A DNA stretch of 64,000 nt from the NCBI GenBank assembly GCA_965116055.1, contig OZ220466.1, forward strand, positions 434,001 to 498,000. Direction: 5' to 3'. The notes beneath the pieces were generated by a model, which worked only from the letters and a program-made list of their open reading frames with translations, was not told the DNA's origin and did no database searches. Below, one piece after another: positions 54,160 through 62,898 of the stretch (within the stretch, counting starts at the first letter, position 1; the number at the start of each line of letters is the position of its first letter). Position numbers and translations under genes: made by a program. Source of the stretch: Bin55 sp965116055 (lineage in GTDB: Bacteria > Pseudomonadota > Gammaproteobacteria > Pseudomonadales > Azotimanducaceae).

Positions 54160-55608
54160 TTATTGGTAGGCATTCACATCAAGTTGCCGAGCGGCTTGTA
54201 CTTCGTCCAAGCGACCAACCGACTGGCAGTGCGGCGCTTGCTTCACCAAACTCGGATTTTGGCGTGCCTCTTGCACGATCGAGATCATTGCTTCGGCAAA
54301 TGCGTCAAGTTCCTCTTTCGTCTCCGTTTCTGTCGGTTCGATGAGAAAACATTCAGGAATCAATAAGGGAAAATAGGTTGTTGGCGCGTGAAAACCATAG
54401 TCAAGCAAACGTTTTGCAAAATCCATCGCAGTGACGCCGGTCTCTTCTGCTTCGCGCTTTAACGAGATCATGAACTCATGGGTTGCGCGTCGGGTTGGGT
54501 AAGGCAACTGGAAGCCGGCATCTGCCAATCGTTTCATTAAGTAATTAGCGTTCAGCGTAGCAAATTCGCTCACTCGTCGCATCCCGTTGCCGCCTAGCAT
54601 AAGCGCGTACGCGTAGGCTCGCAACAAAATACCGACATTACCCATAAACGCCGACAATTGACCAATCGAATCAGGCCGTTCGTCCTCAGTTGACCAGCGA
54701 TAACCGTTATCGCTCTTCACAACCAACGGCGTTGGTAGGTACGGTGCAAGTCGATCGTTCGCGCCAACTGGGCCTGCACCTGGCCCACCGCCGCCGTGGG
54801 GCGTTGCAAAGGTCTTGTGTAGATTGAGATGTAGGACATCGAATTGCATATCGCCAGGCCGCGCACGACCAAGAATCGCGTTGAGATTCGCGCCGTCGTA
54901 ATAGAGCAATCCTCCCGCTTTGTGCACAATGTCGCTGATTTCGAGGATATTGGACTCAAATACCGCGCATGTGCTGGGATTGGTGAGCATGATCCCCGCG
55001 GTCCGCGATCCAACCACTTCTTCGAGATGTTTGAGATCAACATCGCCCTCAGCATTCACCTTAACTTCTCTGGCAATGAGACCGGCCATACTCGCTGTGG
55101 CTGGATTGGTGCCATGAGCCGCGGTTGGCACAACGATCTCAACACGATCATGATCGTTACGATCGGCGTGATACGCTTTGATCATCAGCGCGCCGGTCAG
55201 TTCTCCTTGTGCACCTGCCATCGGCGTAAGGCACATCTGCGCTGTGCCGGTGACGATCTGTAATAACTCTTGTAATTCGTATAGACAAGCCAGTACACCC
55301 TGACTGTGTGACGCAGGTGTAAGCGGGTGTCTTTTGAGAAAGCCACTTTGCATGGCTGCGAGATGAGCGCCGCGCGGGTTGTACTTCATGGTGCACGAGC
55401 CCAAGGGGTAAAAGTGCGTATCAATGGAAAAGTTCTTACGCGCTAGACCGGTGAAGTGCCTCACTGCTTGCAGCTCTGATACCTCCGGTAGCTTGGGCGG
55501 TATCGCACGCCGGAACTGCGAGGGCAACCGATTGCCGCTAGAAGCGCCGACTCGTTGCGCACCAGCGTGGCGACTCGGCCTTGATTTGTCGAAGATGGTG
55601 TCAGGCAT
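54160..55608 (-). CDS. gcvPB: Glycine dehydrogenase (decarboxylating) subunit 2
   Basis: The PLP-binding half of a split P protein, 482 residues from the ATG at 55608 (MPDTIFDKSRP); the open frame extends 29 codons further into gcvPA without support. The PLP lysine is Lys265 in LHLNLHKTFATPHGGGG. Other blocks are FYPLGSCTMKYNPR and PTAAHGTNPATASM. With GcvPA it decarboxylates glycine and transfers aminomethyl to lipoyl-GcvH. Split P proteins differ from the single-chain GcvP of E. coli. It overlaps gcvPA by eight bases and ends the glycine cleavage operon. Confidence 0.94.
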   Translation of the reverse strand: MPDTIFDKSRPSRHAGAQRVGASSGNRLPSQFRRAIPPKLPEVSELQAVRHFTGLARKNFSIDTHFYPLGSCTMKYNPRGAHLAAMQSGFLKRHPLTPASHSQGVLACLYELQELLQIVTGTAQMCLTPMAGAQGELTGALMIKAYHADRNDHDRVEIVVPTAAHGTNPATASMAGLIAREVKVNAEGDVDLKHLEEVVGSRTAGIMLTNPSTCAVFESNILEISDIVHKAGGLLYYDGANLNAILGRARPGDMQFDVLHLNLHKTFATPHGGGGPGAGPVGANDRLAPYLPTPLVVKSDNGYRWSTEDERPDSIGQLSAFMGNVGILLRAYAYALMLGGNGMRRVSEFATLNANYLMKRLADAGFQLPYPTRRATHEFMISLKREAEETGVTAMDFAKRLLDYGFHAPTTYFPLLIPECFLIEPTETETKEELDAFAEAMISIVQEARQNPSLVKQAPHCQSVGRLDEVQAARQLDVNAYQ

Positions 55609-56938
55609 CTGCGAGCGCTTGGTAATAACGTTCGATATCGTCTTCGGTCCGAGTTTCAGTCGCGCACACGAGCATCGCCTGATCCCCGCCATCAATCAAT
55701 CCCGTTAACGGGTAGCCAGCGAGAATATCTTGTCGGAGTAACTCGTGTTGTAAATCCTCGGTAGAGCGGGCGAAATCCAATACGCATTCGTGAAAGTAAG
55801 GCGTTTGGAAGCGTTGCCTCACGTTAGGCAGCGTAGTTAAGCGCTCGACCAAACGGTGAGTCCGGTCGAAGCAAGTTGACGCTACGTTTTGCAAGCCGTG
55901 CGGGCCGAGCAACGTCATGTAAATGGTGGCAGCGGTGACCAAAAGGCCTTGATTCGTACAGATATTTGAAGTTGCTTTGGCCCTACGGATGTGTTGTTCT
56001 CTTGCTTGTAGCGTTAAGACGAAGCCGTCTTTCCCTTGCGGATCCTGCGTGCGGCCCGCAATCCGACCAGGCAATTGGCGAACGTGACTCAAGCGCGTAC
56101 AAAGAAAACCGAAAGACGGCCCTCCGGATGCCATCGGGATACCCAAGGGTTGCCCGTCACCACACACAATATCAACGCCGGTATCTCCCCATTCGCCAGG
56201 CGGTTTTAATAGTGCGAGCGTCATAGGATTGACAACCGCGATCACCAACGCTCCGGCTTCATGCGCTGCAGTTGTTAACGCATCCGCGTCTTCCAAAATT
56301 CCAAAGAAATTGGGTTGTTGTACGACCACGCTGATGACATCGCTCATGTCGACAGTCGGTAAGGTTTTCCCGTCTATGCTCATAGGCACCGACACTAAAT
56401 CGACCCCTTGGTGGCAGACAATCGTTCGTATGGTTTTTAGGTAAGCCGGATGTAAGGTCGCGGGCACGAGAACCCGTTTTGACTTCGCTTTGCGATGGAT
56501 GCGAACGGCCATCAAAATCGCCTCGGCCAGAGCCGACGCGCCGTCGTATACGGACGCGTTTGCTACATCCATTGCAGTAAGCGATGCAAGCATGGTTTGA
56601 AATTCGTACACGAGCTGCAAGGTACCTTGACTCGCTTCCGCCTGATAAGGCGTGTACGCGGTGAGAAATTCCCCACGGCTTGCAATATCCCAAACCGCAG
56701 CGGGTATGTAATGATCGTAACATCCCGCCCCGATGAAGCAAATTCCGGCTTCATCTTGGCGAGCGCGTGTCGCCATGCGCTGCACCATGGCCATCTCAGA
56801 GATACCGTCCGCTATGCCAGGTAGCGCGTCGAGGCGGAGTTGTTCGGGTATCTCATCGAAGAGATCTTCAGTCGACGATAGGCCAAGCGTCGCAAGCGTG
56901 TTCACGACATCCGTTTGCGTATGCGGTATGAACGGCAT
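55601..56938 (-). CDS. gcvPA: Glycine dehydrogenase (decarboxylating) subunit 1
   Basis: The 445-residue N-terminal half of the split P protein. It opens MPFIPHTQTD and contains CFIGAGCYDHYIPA, YTPYQAEASQGTLQ and QNANVASVYDGA-like NASVYDGASA, all typical of GcvPA. It contributes to the active site across the subunit interface but carries no PLP lysine. It lies 15 bases after gcvH and overlaps gcvPB by eight bases. Confidence 0.94.
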   Translation of the reverse strand: MPFIPHTQTDVVNTLATLGLSSTEDLFDEIPEQLRLDALPGIADGISEMAMVQRMATRARQDEAGICFIGAGCYDHYIPAAVWDIASRGEFLTAYTPYQAEASQGTLQLVYEFQTMLASLTAMDVANASVYDGASALAEAILMAVRIHRKAKSKRVLVPATLHPAYLKTIRTIVCHQGVDLVSVPMSIDGKTLPTVDMSDVISVVVQQPNFFGILEDADALTTAAHEAGALVIAVVNPMTLALLKPPGEWGDTGVDIVCGDGQPLGIPMASGGPSFGFLCTRLSHVRQLPGRIAGRTQDPQGKDGFVLTLQAREQHIRRAKATSNICTNQGLLVTAATIYMTLLGPHGLQNVASTCFDRTHRLVERLTTLPNVRQRFQTPYFHECVLDFARSTEDLQHELLRQDILAGYPLTGLIDGGDQAMLVCATETRTEDDIERYYQALADA

Positions 56939-56953
56939 AGTTGGCTAACCCGT

Positions 56954-57346
56954 CTACTCGCCTTCGGCTTGGCAGAAAGATTCGTAGGCTTCAGCAGTCA
57001 ACAGATCGTCCGACAACGCTTCTTCCTCAATCTGGATGACAAAAAACCAGCCCTCGCCAAAAGGGTCTTCATTGACGCTTTCTGGATTCGCGTCCAGTAT
57101 GTCGTTACATTCGACCACCGTGCCAGCAACAGGCGCATAGATGTCGGAGGCGGCTTTGACCGATTCGACGACTGCAATATCCTCCCCCGCGTTGACTAGT
57201 GTGCCGACTTCCGGCAGTTCGACATACACAACGTCACCCAATTGGGTTTGGGCGTAGTCCGTGATACCTACCTTGGCCCGGTAGCCATCGAGTTTCACCC
57301 ATTCATGGGTTTTTGCATATTGAAATTCAGTTGGAAAGTCCGGCAT
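56954..57346 (-). CDS. gcvH: Glycine cleavage system H protein
   Basis: A 130-residue lipoyl carrier. Lys64 in VESVKAASDIYAP is the lipoylation site; THEWVK near the N-terminus and the C-terminal LLTAEAYESFC are standard. It shuttles the aminomethyl group between the P, T and L proteins. It begins two bases after the gcvT stop. Confidence 0.96.
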   Translation of the reverse strand: MPDFPTEFQYAKTHEWVKLDGYRAKVGITDYAQTQLGDVVYVELPEVGTLVNAGEDIAVVESVKAASDIYAPVAGTVVECNDILDANPESVNEDPFGEGWFFVIQIEEEALSDDLLTAEAYESFCQAEGE

Positions 57347-57348
57347 CG

Positions 57349-58413
57349 CTAAAGTTCAGTGTCTTTTCGAACGAAAGGAAGGCGTGTAATTTTCGCTGGA
57401 ATGGCACGTTGGCGGATGTGTACATGACATATACCACGCGAAGCCCTCGGTAAACGCGCTAGTGCGATACCGCACCCCAGTGTTGGGGAATATGCGCCAC
57501 TGGTCACGACACCTTCCCCTGCGACGTTTTTAACAATGCAACCTTCGCGCGGAATAGCGCGCTTTTCCAGCTTCAGACCAGTGAGTTTCGAAGGCGAACC
57601 GTTGTTTCGTACGTGTTCTAACGCTTCCCGACCGATAAATGGGCGGTCTTCGTTTTTCCAATCCACGGTCCAGGCAATACGACACTCAAAGGGATTAGTT
57701 TCTTCGGTCATATCGTGACCGTATAGATTCAGGCCGGCCTCAAGGCGAAGTGAGTCGCGCGCGCCTAGTCCCGCCGGTGTAATCCCTACAGCTAGAAGTT
57801 GACGCCAAAACGTGCAGGCTGCGTCGGCCGGACAGATGACCTCCACGCCATCTTCGCCGGTATAACCAGTTCGCGCAATGAAATAGTCATGTTGTTCAAT
57901 GAAAGCGAACGGCGCGAGATCTGAGAGTTCCTTGACAGCAAGTATGGCACTGGCGTGAGCTACAGCTTGGGGACCCTGCACGGCGACAATACACAAATCT
58001 TTTCGGTGCTGCACGGTCTCGGCTGCATCAAGGTCGTTCTCGCACTTTGCGATCCATGCGAGATCTTTGGCGGTCGTACTGGCGTTGACCACCAAACGAT
58101 AGCCGTCTTCGCGGCGATATACGATGAGATCGTCGACGATACCGCCACGCTCGTTGAGCATCAATGTATAGAGTGCAGCGCCAATGTTGAGTTTTGTTAC
58201 GTCGCCAACGAGTAGCCGGCTAAGAATTTGTTCACCATGAGTGGTGGACATATCCAGGACAGCCATATGGGATACGTCGAAACATCCAGCGCCGTTGCGT
58301 ACCGCATGATGCTCAGCAAGTTGAGATCCGTAATGTAAAGGCATTTCCCAGCCAGCGAATTGGATTAAACGAGCGCCTGCACGGACATGAAGCTCAGCGA
58401 GTGGGGTTTTCAT
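57349..58413 (-). CDS. gcvT: Aminomethyltransferase (glycine cleavage T protein)
   Basis: A 354-residue T protein that moves the methylene carbon to tetrahydrofolate. Blocks include FAGWEMPLHYGS, AGCFDVSHMAVLD, YTGEDGVEVIC and ARDSLRLEAGLNLYGHD. It overlaps the FAD hydroxylase gene by four bases, so the glycine cleavage genes here are joined to the pepP-ubiH operon. No glycine riboswitch is seen upstream, because there is no intergenic space for one. Confidence 0.95.
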   Translation of the reverse strand: MKTPLAELHVRAGARLIQFAGWEMPLHYGSQLAEHHAVRNGAGCFDVSHMAVLDMSTTHGEQILSRLLVGDVTKLNIGAALYTLMLNERGGIVDDLIVYRREDGYRLVVNASTTAKDLAWIAKCENDLDAAETVQHRKDLCIVAVQGPQAVAHASAILAVKELSDLAPFAFIEQHDYFIARTGYTGEDGVEVICPADAACTFWRQLLAVGITPAGLGARDSLRLEAGLNLYGHDMTEETNPFECRIAWTVDWKNEDRPFIGREALEHVRNNGSPSKLTGLKLEKRAIPREGCIVKNVAGEGVVTSGAYSPTLGCGIALARLPRASRGICHVHIRQRAIPAKITRLPFVRKDTEL

Positions 58414-59591
58414 AGCACGCTCGCGATAGGACCGTAACCCATGGCTTCACGGATCAGTTGACGCTTTAAACCAGGGTTCTCGTTGACCCAGTGAACGCCC
58501 GTATTCCGAATGAGTCTTGCGAACGGCGACTGCAAGGCGTAGATAGTTGAGAAGAATTTCATCAGTTGCGCCATGGTTCGGGAGCGCAACTGCCGTTTTG
58601 CGTTGAAAGCTCGCCACAAATGAGGTTGATTGAGCCTTTTTGGGCGTTCGGTCAATATCGCCCTAACTCCGCGTACGTCTTCCAAGCCAAGATTGACTCC
58701 TTGTCCGGCTAATGGATGAATCGTGCGTGCCGCGTCACCTAAGAGAAGAACCCATGGGTACGGGTTGAAATCGTTGGTCATGCGTTGATGTAGCGGAAAG
58801 CTCAACCGTCGGTCAATGCCTGAGACTTTACCTAGTACCGATCCACACATGACGCTTACTCGCGATGCAAATTGCTGATCGGAAAGTTTCAGTAACGCGA
58901 GCGCCTCATCGCTCGCTATGCTCCAAATCAGCGATCTTAAATTTGAGTTTTTTAGCGGTAACAGCGCTAAAGGAGTTGGACTGAATACTTGCCAGGCGCA
59001 GCAGTCGTGCGTTGTCGTTGTCTCGACGATCGTGACGATCGCACGTTGTTGTAGATCCTGATTTAAGTCGTAACCAACGCCTAACTTACGGCATGTAAGG
59101 GAATTCGCACCTTCGGCGACGATCAGCAAATCAGTGTCAACGCGGTTCCCGCCTTTGAGGGTTATCCCTCTCGTTTCGAGATCAATTGATTCAATATGAG
59201 TATTGAAATGCGCTTCGAGATTTGCGTGCGAGATAGGAATCAAGCGTGTTAGCGCTTGATTTTCGAGTACTGCTGCTAGGTACGGTGCGTTAACCTCGGT
59301 CGCGGACATGTGAATAGATGCGCTGCCGTCGCGTTCCCAAACATGCATGGCGGCGATAGGGCAAAAGTTTGCTGGAAGTTCTGCGCCCAGCTCCTGTAAC
59401 TGCATGACGGATACGGGCGAAAGGGCTACGGTGCGCAAATCCACGCTGAATTTTCCGTATGTGTCAATCGTTTGCTCGTTGTCGAGCAAGAGCGTCTGAT
59501 AACCGTGATTGGCAAACGTCAGGGCTGCACTTCGGCCAACAATACCCGCACCGCTTACGACAACATCGTACGTTTCGGTAACGTTAGCCAT
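58410..59591 (-). CDS. UbiH-family FAD-dependent ubiquinone hydroxylase
   Basis: A 393-residue flavin monooxygenase of the UbiH/UbiF/VisC family. The FAD loop is VVSGAGIVGRSAA and the second FAD motif is LLGDAARTIHPLAGQGVNLG. The family hydroxylates the ring of ubiquinone precursors. Its position after pepP suggests ubiH, but E. coli has two such genes there (ubiH, ubiI) and only one is present here, so I leave the exact hydroxylation position open. It overlaps pepP by eight bases and gcvT by four. Confidence 0.88.
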   Translation of the reverse strand: MANVTETYDVVVSGAGIVGRSAALTFANHGYQTLLLDNEQTIDTYGKFSVDLRTVALSPVSVMQLQELGAELPANFCPIAAMHVWERDGSASIHMSATEVNAPYLAAVLENQALTRLIPISHANLEAHFNTHIESIDLETRGITLKGGNRVDTDLLIVAEGANSLTCRKLGVGYDLNQDLQQRAIVTIVETTTTHDCCAWQVFSPTPLALLPLKNSNLRSLIWSIASDEALALLKLSDQQFASRVSVMCGSVLGKVSGIDRRLSFPLHQRMTNDFNPYPWVLLLGDAARTIHPLAGQGVNLGLEDVRGVRAILTERPKRLNQPHLWRAFNAKRQLRSRTMAQLMKFFSTIYALQSPFARLIRNTGVHWVNENPGLKRQLIREAMGYGPIASVL

Positions 59592-60894
59592 TCATCAACT
59601 TTTCGATGGCATCCGTTTTTTTTGGCGCATCTGCAGTGAGTACGGTATTGCCTTCTGCCGTCACAAGTACGTCGTCTTCAATGCGAATACCGATATCGTG
59701 CCATCTAGGATCGATTTCGGGCATGGTTTCAGTATTGCCGAAGTACAAACCAGGTTCAACAGTTAATACCATGCCGGGTTCTAGCGGTCGAGCCTTACCG
59801 TCTATTTCACGCTTGCCGACATCATGTACATCCAAACCGAGGTAATGCGAGCAACGGTGAACCGTGAAAGGCTTGGCCAAATCCTGCTCGAGAACATGAT
59901 CCAGTGAACCCTTCAAAATGCCTAGATCAATCAGGCCTTGAGCAAGGATGCGGCCAGCCGTAGTATGCGGTTGGGTAAATGCATTTCCAACTTTGACTTG
60001 ATCAATGGCTGCCGCCTGAGCCGTCAACACGAGATCGTAGATCTCACGCTGGGCTGGGGTAAATCGGCCGTTCGCAGGAAACGTTCGAGTGACATCCGAG
60101 GCATAACAACGGTATTCGCAACCTGCGTCAATGAGTACTAGATCACCATCCTTAATAGTCGCGTCGTTTTGAACGTAATGCATGATGCATGCATTAGAAC
60201 CGCTTGCCACGATACTCGGATAAGCGGTAAAACGAGCGCCACGAGACGCGAATTCGTGCTGCAATTCAGCTTCTAGTGATAGTTCCGTCGTACCTGGATG
60301 ACTGAATCGCATAGCGCGTTTATGCGCGGCCACGGTGATAGCCGCCGCCGTTTCCATGCACTCGATTTCAAAATCGGATTTGATGAGGCGCAGCTCGTGA
60401 AGCGTGTCGTCAAAAGAAGCTTGATGCACCGGGGGTTTTAACCCGGAAACTTTCGCCGCCCCCAGCCAAGTAGCTACCTGCGCCTCGTATTCCTGCTCGT
60501 TACCAACATACAACACGTCGCGGTTGTCGAGCAAGTTAGGTAAAACTTGACGCGCTTCTTCAAGCGTGAATGCGCTTGCTATACCCAATGTCGGTTTAAC
60601 TCTTTCCGCGCCAAGACGTCTCCCGGTCCACTGTTCCACGGCCGGGTCTCGCGCTTGTACAAACAGAGTTTCTTCGTTTTTAGGATGACCTGGCGTCAGT
60701 ACCAAGAATGCGTCCGGTTCGTGAAATCCCGTGAGATATACGAAGTCGCTGTCGGGACGAAATAAATGATCAACATCGGAATTGCGGCGTTTCTCGCCAG
60801 TAGCGAACACCAAGCCGACGTTTTCCGGTCCTATCGCTGCCATAAATCGTTGCCGGCGGCGACGAAATTCGCGCTGTTCATTAAGATCGATCAT
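59584..60894 (-). CDS. pepP: Xaa-Pro aminopeptidase
   Basis: A 436-residue creatinase-fold ('pita-bread') metallopeptidase that removes N-terminal residues before proline. Manganese ligands are in LIDAGCEYRCYASDVTRTF (two Asp), HRCSHYLGLDVHDVG (His), LTVEPGLYF (Glu) and IRIEDDVLVT (Glu). The N-terminal domain includes FRPDSDFVYLTGF, typical of PepP. It is the first gene of the operon with ubiH and gcvTHPAPB. It is divergent from the small coiled-coil gene at 61016. Confidence 0.94.
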   Translation of the reverse strand: MIDLNEQREFRRRRQRFMAAIGPENVGLVFATGEKRRNSDVDHLFRPDSDFVYLTGFHEPDAFLVLTPGHPKNEETLFVQARDPAVEQWTGRRLGAERVKPTLGIASAFTLEEARQVLPNLLDNRDVLYVGNEQEYEAQVATWLGAAKVSGLKPPVHQASFDDTLHELRLIKSDFEIECMETAAAITVAAHKRAMRFSHPGTTELSLEAELQHEFASRGARFTAYPSIVASGSNACIMHYVQNDATIKDGDLVLIDAGCEYRCYASDVTRTFPANGRFTPAQREIYDLVLTAQAAAIDQVKVGNAFTQPHTTAGRILAQGLIDLGILKGSLDHVLEQDLAKPFTVHRCSHYLGLDVHDVGKREIDGKARPLEPGMVLTVEPGLYFGNTETMPEIDPRWHDIGIRIEDDVLVTAEGNTVLTADAPKKTDAIEKLMNG

Positions 60895-61015
60895 TGAAGC
60901 GCTGCATGTTTGGATACGGCTGACACTAACATCGAACGAAAATTATCAAGTAATCGTTAGCGCGGTCGAGCGGTGCGCTTATACAATCGAAGCAGAGAAT
61001 GAGGTTCAAGAGAGC

Positions 61016-61225
61016 ATGGAGAAGCAAATGACGCAGCTTGAAAACATCGTTGAGCAACTAGTCAAACGGATGAACGCTGCACAACAACGGTATCAAGATC
61101 TTGTTGAAGAAAAGGCCGAATGGAACCAAGAACGCGCGGCGTTGAAGGCTCGTTGCGATGCAGCTTGCGACCGTATTGATGAGATCATTGAGCAAATCCG
61201 GCCTCAATTAACCAAAGGTCGTTGA
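61016..61225 (+). CDS. Small coiled-coil protein upstream of zapA (TIGR02449-like)
   Basis: A 69-residue, highly charged protein starting at the ATG at 61016 (MEKQMTQLENIVEQL) after a weak AAGAG. It is almost one continuous heptad coiled coil. It matches the family of small gammaproteobacterial proteins found beside zapA and resembles the coiled-coil ZapB, so a role in Z-ring assembly is plausible but inferred. The stop lies six bases before zapA. The open frame continues upstream into pepP and is not used. Confidence 0.75.
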   Translation: MEKQMTQLENIVEQLVKRMNAAQQRYQDLVEEKAEWNQERAALKARCDAACDRIDEIIEQIRPQLTKGR

Positions 61226-61231
61226 TATCGC

Positions 61232-61537
61232 ATGGCAGAACGAAACGTACAAGTCGAGTTGGAGATTTTTGGGCGTACTTTTCCCATTACGTGCACTCGA
61301 AGCGTGCGCAACGAGCTGTTACAGGCAGCGGAGAAGTTGGATGCGGACCTTCGAGTCGAATTAAGCGAGCGCAACGTCTCCAACAAAGAAATGATCAATC
61401 ACTTAGTGGCGCTCGCGTTGGAGTATCTGTGTGAAATGGGGGCGCCCTCGGCACACGAAGAAACGAGGATGATTCAGCGTGTTGAAGCGATAACCGGCAA
61501 ACTCGCAGCAATGGATGCAACTCTAGCTGAGTCCTAG
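61232..61537 (+). CDS. zapA: Cell division protein ZapA
   Basis: A 101-residue protein with the ZapA plan: an N-terminal VQVELEIFGRTFPITC beta-hairpin, a globular helix (ELLQAAEKLDADLR), then a long helix ending in a coiled coil. ZapA bundles FtsZ filaments in the division ring. Conserved order zapA - 6S RNA - fau follows downstream, as in E. coli. Confidence 0.92.
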   Translation: MAERNVQVELEIFGRTFPITCTRSVRNELLQAAEKLDADLRVELSERNVSNKEMINHLVALALEYLCEMGAPSAHEETRMIQRVEAITGKLAAMDATLAES

Positions 61538-61565
61538 GCTGTAGGCTAGTTGCTATACTTTTTAA

Positions 61566-61757
61566 ACCGGGTTTATCGCCGGCTGGTTTTGCACCGAACC
61601 GTATTCAATTCTTTGGAGTAATCGCTGGTTTTGTCGGTGTACATGCCCTTCGGGGAAGTCTAAAGACCTAATCGGATTCTCCGCCTGTTACCGCTCGGTT
61701 CAGGATCGGATCAGTCGTGATATCCCGGTAACTTTCGTTCAAATCAGACCAGCTACG
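61566..61757 (+). ncRNA. ssrS: 6S RNA candidate
   Basis: This gap lies exactly between zapA and the 5-formyl-THF cyclo-ligase gene, the E. coli position of 6S RNA, the RNA that mimics an open promoter and binds sigma70 RNA polymerase. The ends can form a long closing stem: GCCGGCTGGTTTTG near the start pairs with CAAATCAGACCAGC near the end. The middle can form a hairpin with CCCTTCGGGG. No protein frame fits. Boundaries are approximate. Confidence 0.7.
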
Positions 61758-61758
61758 G

Positions 61759-62349
61759 GTGAATTGGCGAAGCGAACTTCGCAAAGCGAGGCGTGGTATC
61801 CCCGCGCCTGTACAGCGTGCTCACGCGATAGCGGTGTGCGAACATTTGTTCAGTTCAAATCTCTTTGATATGACTAGGTGCGTTGCCGTATATCTAAGCA
61901 ATGATGGTGAAGTCGATCTGCAACCGACGATTGAACGTCTCCGCTCCAAGTCTATCAGTATCGTGGTGCCCCGTATTGACGACAGGGAGATGTCTTTCGT
62001 CGCTTTCGAGAGGGACGCCGCATTGAAACGAAATAAATGGCGCATAGCGGAGCCTCAGAATCGTGCTGCCAACGTTGAGTGTGACGAGATTGATATTGCC
62101 CTGATTCCCCTGGTTGGGTTTAACGATGCCGGTGACAGATTAGGACGAGGTGGCGGGTATTACGATCGTTACTTTGACACGAGCGATGGTTTATTAATCG
62201 GCATTGCCCATGAACTGCAAAGGGTACCCAACTTGAGACCCCAAGCATGGGATCGCCAGCTAGATGTCATCGTGACGGAAAACGGTTGGCGTTTATGCAC
62301 CTCTCGTAGTCGCGATCATCTAACAAACGACCTATTGACTGTTGTATGA
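61759..62349 (+). CDS. fau: 5-formyltetrahydrofolate cyclo-ligase
   Basis: A 196-residue protein with a GTG start directly after the 6S RNA candidate. The ATP/substrate motif GRGGGYYDRYF (residues 129-139) and PLVGFNDAGDRLG are diagnostic. The enzyme uses ATP to turn 5-formyl-THF into 5,10-methenyl-THF, linking to the folate pool used by the glycine cleavage system. It overlaps the peptide deformylase gene by four bases. Confidence 0.93.
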   Translation: MNWRSELRKARRGIPAPVQRAHAIAVCEHLFSSNLFDMTRCVAVYLSNDGEVDLQPTIERLRSKSISIVVPRIDDREMSFVAFERDAALKRNKWRIAEPQNRAANVECDEIDIALIPLVGFNDAGDRLGRGGGYYDRYFDTSDGLLIGIAHELQRVPNLRPQAWDRQLDVIVTENGWRLCTSRSRDHLTNDLLTVV

Positions 62350-62876
62350 GTATTCGCAAGATTTTGACGGTTGGGAATCCCAGGTTGCGGGAACGATCGG
62401 AAGAAGTTACAAAGGCGCAGATTCGCTCGCAATTGATGCGACGATTAGTGAAAGATATGACGGATACGCTAGCGGAAGCCAAGGGAATAGGTCTAGCGGC
62501 GCCGCAAATCGGCGAACAGTTGCGGGTGGTACTTTTCGATGTACCGGCAAACAACGGCTATACAGATGAAGACGAAGGATTACAGCGCACGATTTGCATC
62601 AACCCTGAGATAACTCGCCTTGAAGGACCGGTGGCTGGCTATTGGGAGGGATGCCTATCGGTGCCTGGTAAGCGCGGTTTCGTCGAGCGCCCACAATGCA
62701 TTCGATTGGACTTTCTAGATCTTGCCGCGAAAGAACGATCGCTGGAATTCCATGGCTTTTTGTCGACGGTCTGCCAACATGAAGTGGACCATTTGGATGG
62801 CGTGCTTTATATTGATCATATCAAATCCCCAGATCTGCTCGTATCCGAGTCGTCCACCCCGGAACAGTCCGAATAA
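62346..62876 (+). CDS. def: Peptide deformylase
   Basis: A 176-residue enzyme that removes the formyl group from new proteins. The three hallmark motifs are GIGLAAPQ (48-55), EGCLS with metal ligand Cys103, and HEVDH with His145, Glu146 and His149. The C-terminal tail is short. It overlaps fau by four bases. Its usual partners fmt and rsmB are not adjacent, so this may be an additional deformylase copy. Confidence 0.95.
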   Translation: MSIRKILTVGNPRLRERSEEVTKAQIRSQLMRRLVKDMTDTLAEAKGIGLAAPQIGEQLRVVLFDVPANNGYTDEDEGLQRTICINPEITRLEGPVAGYWEGCLSVPGKRGFVERPQCIRLDFLDLAAKERSLEFHGFLSTVCQHEVDHLDGVLYIDHIKSPDLLVSESSTPEQSE

Positions 62877-62898
62877 GCCGCGTAACGGATTGCATCGT

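Noticed and set aside
58390..58430. Glycine riboswitch upstream of gcvT
   Set aside because: gcvT overlaps the preceding gene, leaving no untranslated space.
62722..62898. In-frame extension of rpiA back into def
   Set aside because: The extension lies wholly in the def coding region in a different frame, while Met at 62899 opens the conserved RpiA domain.
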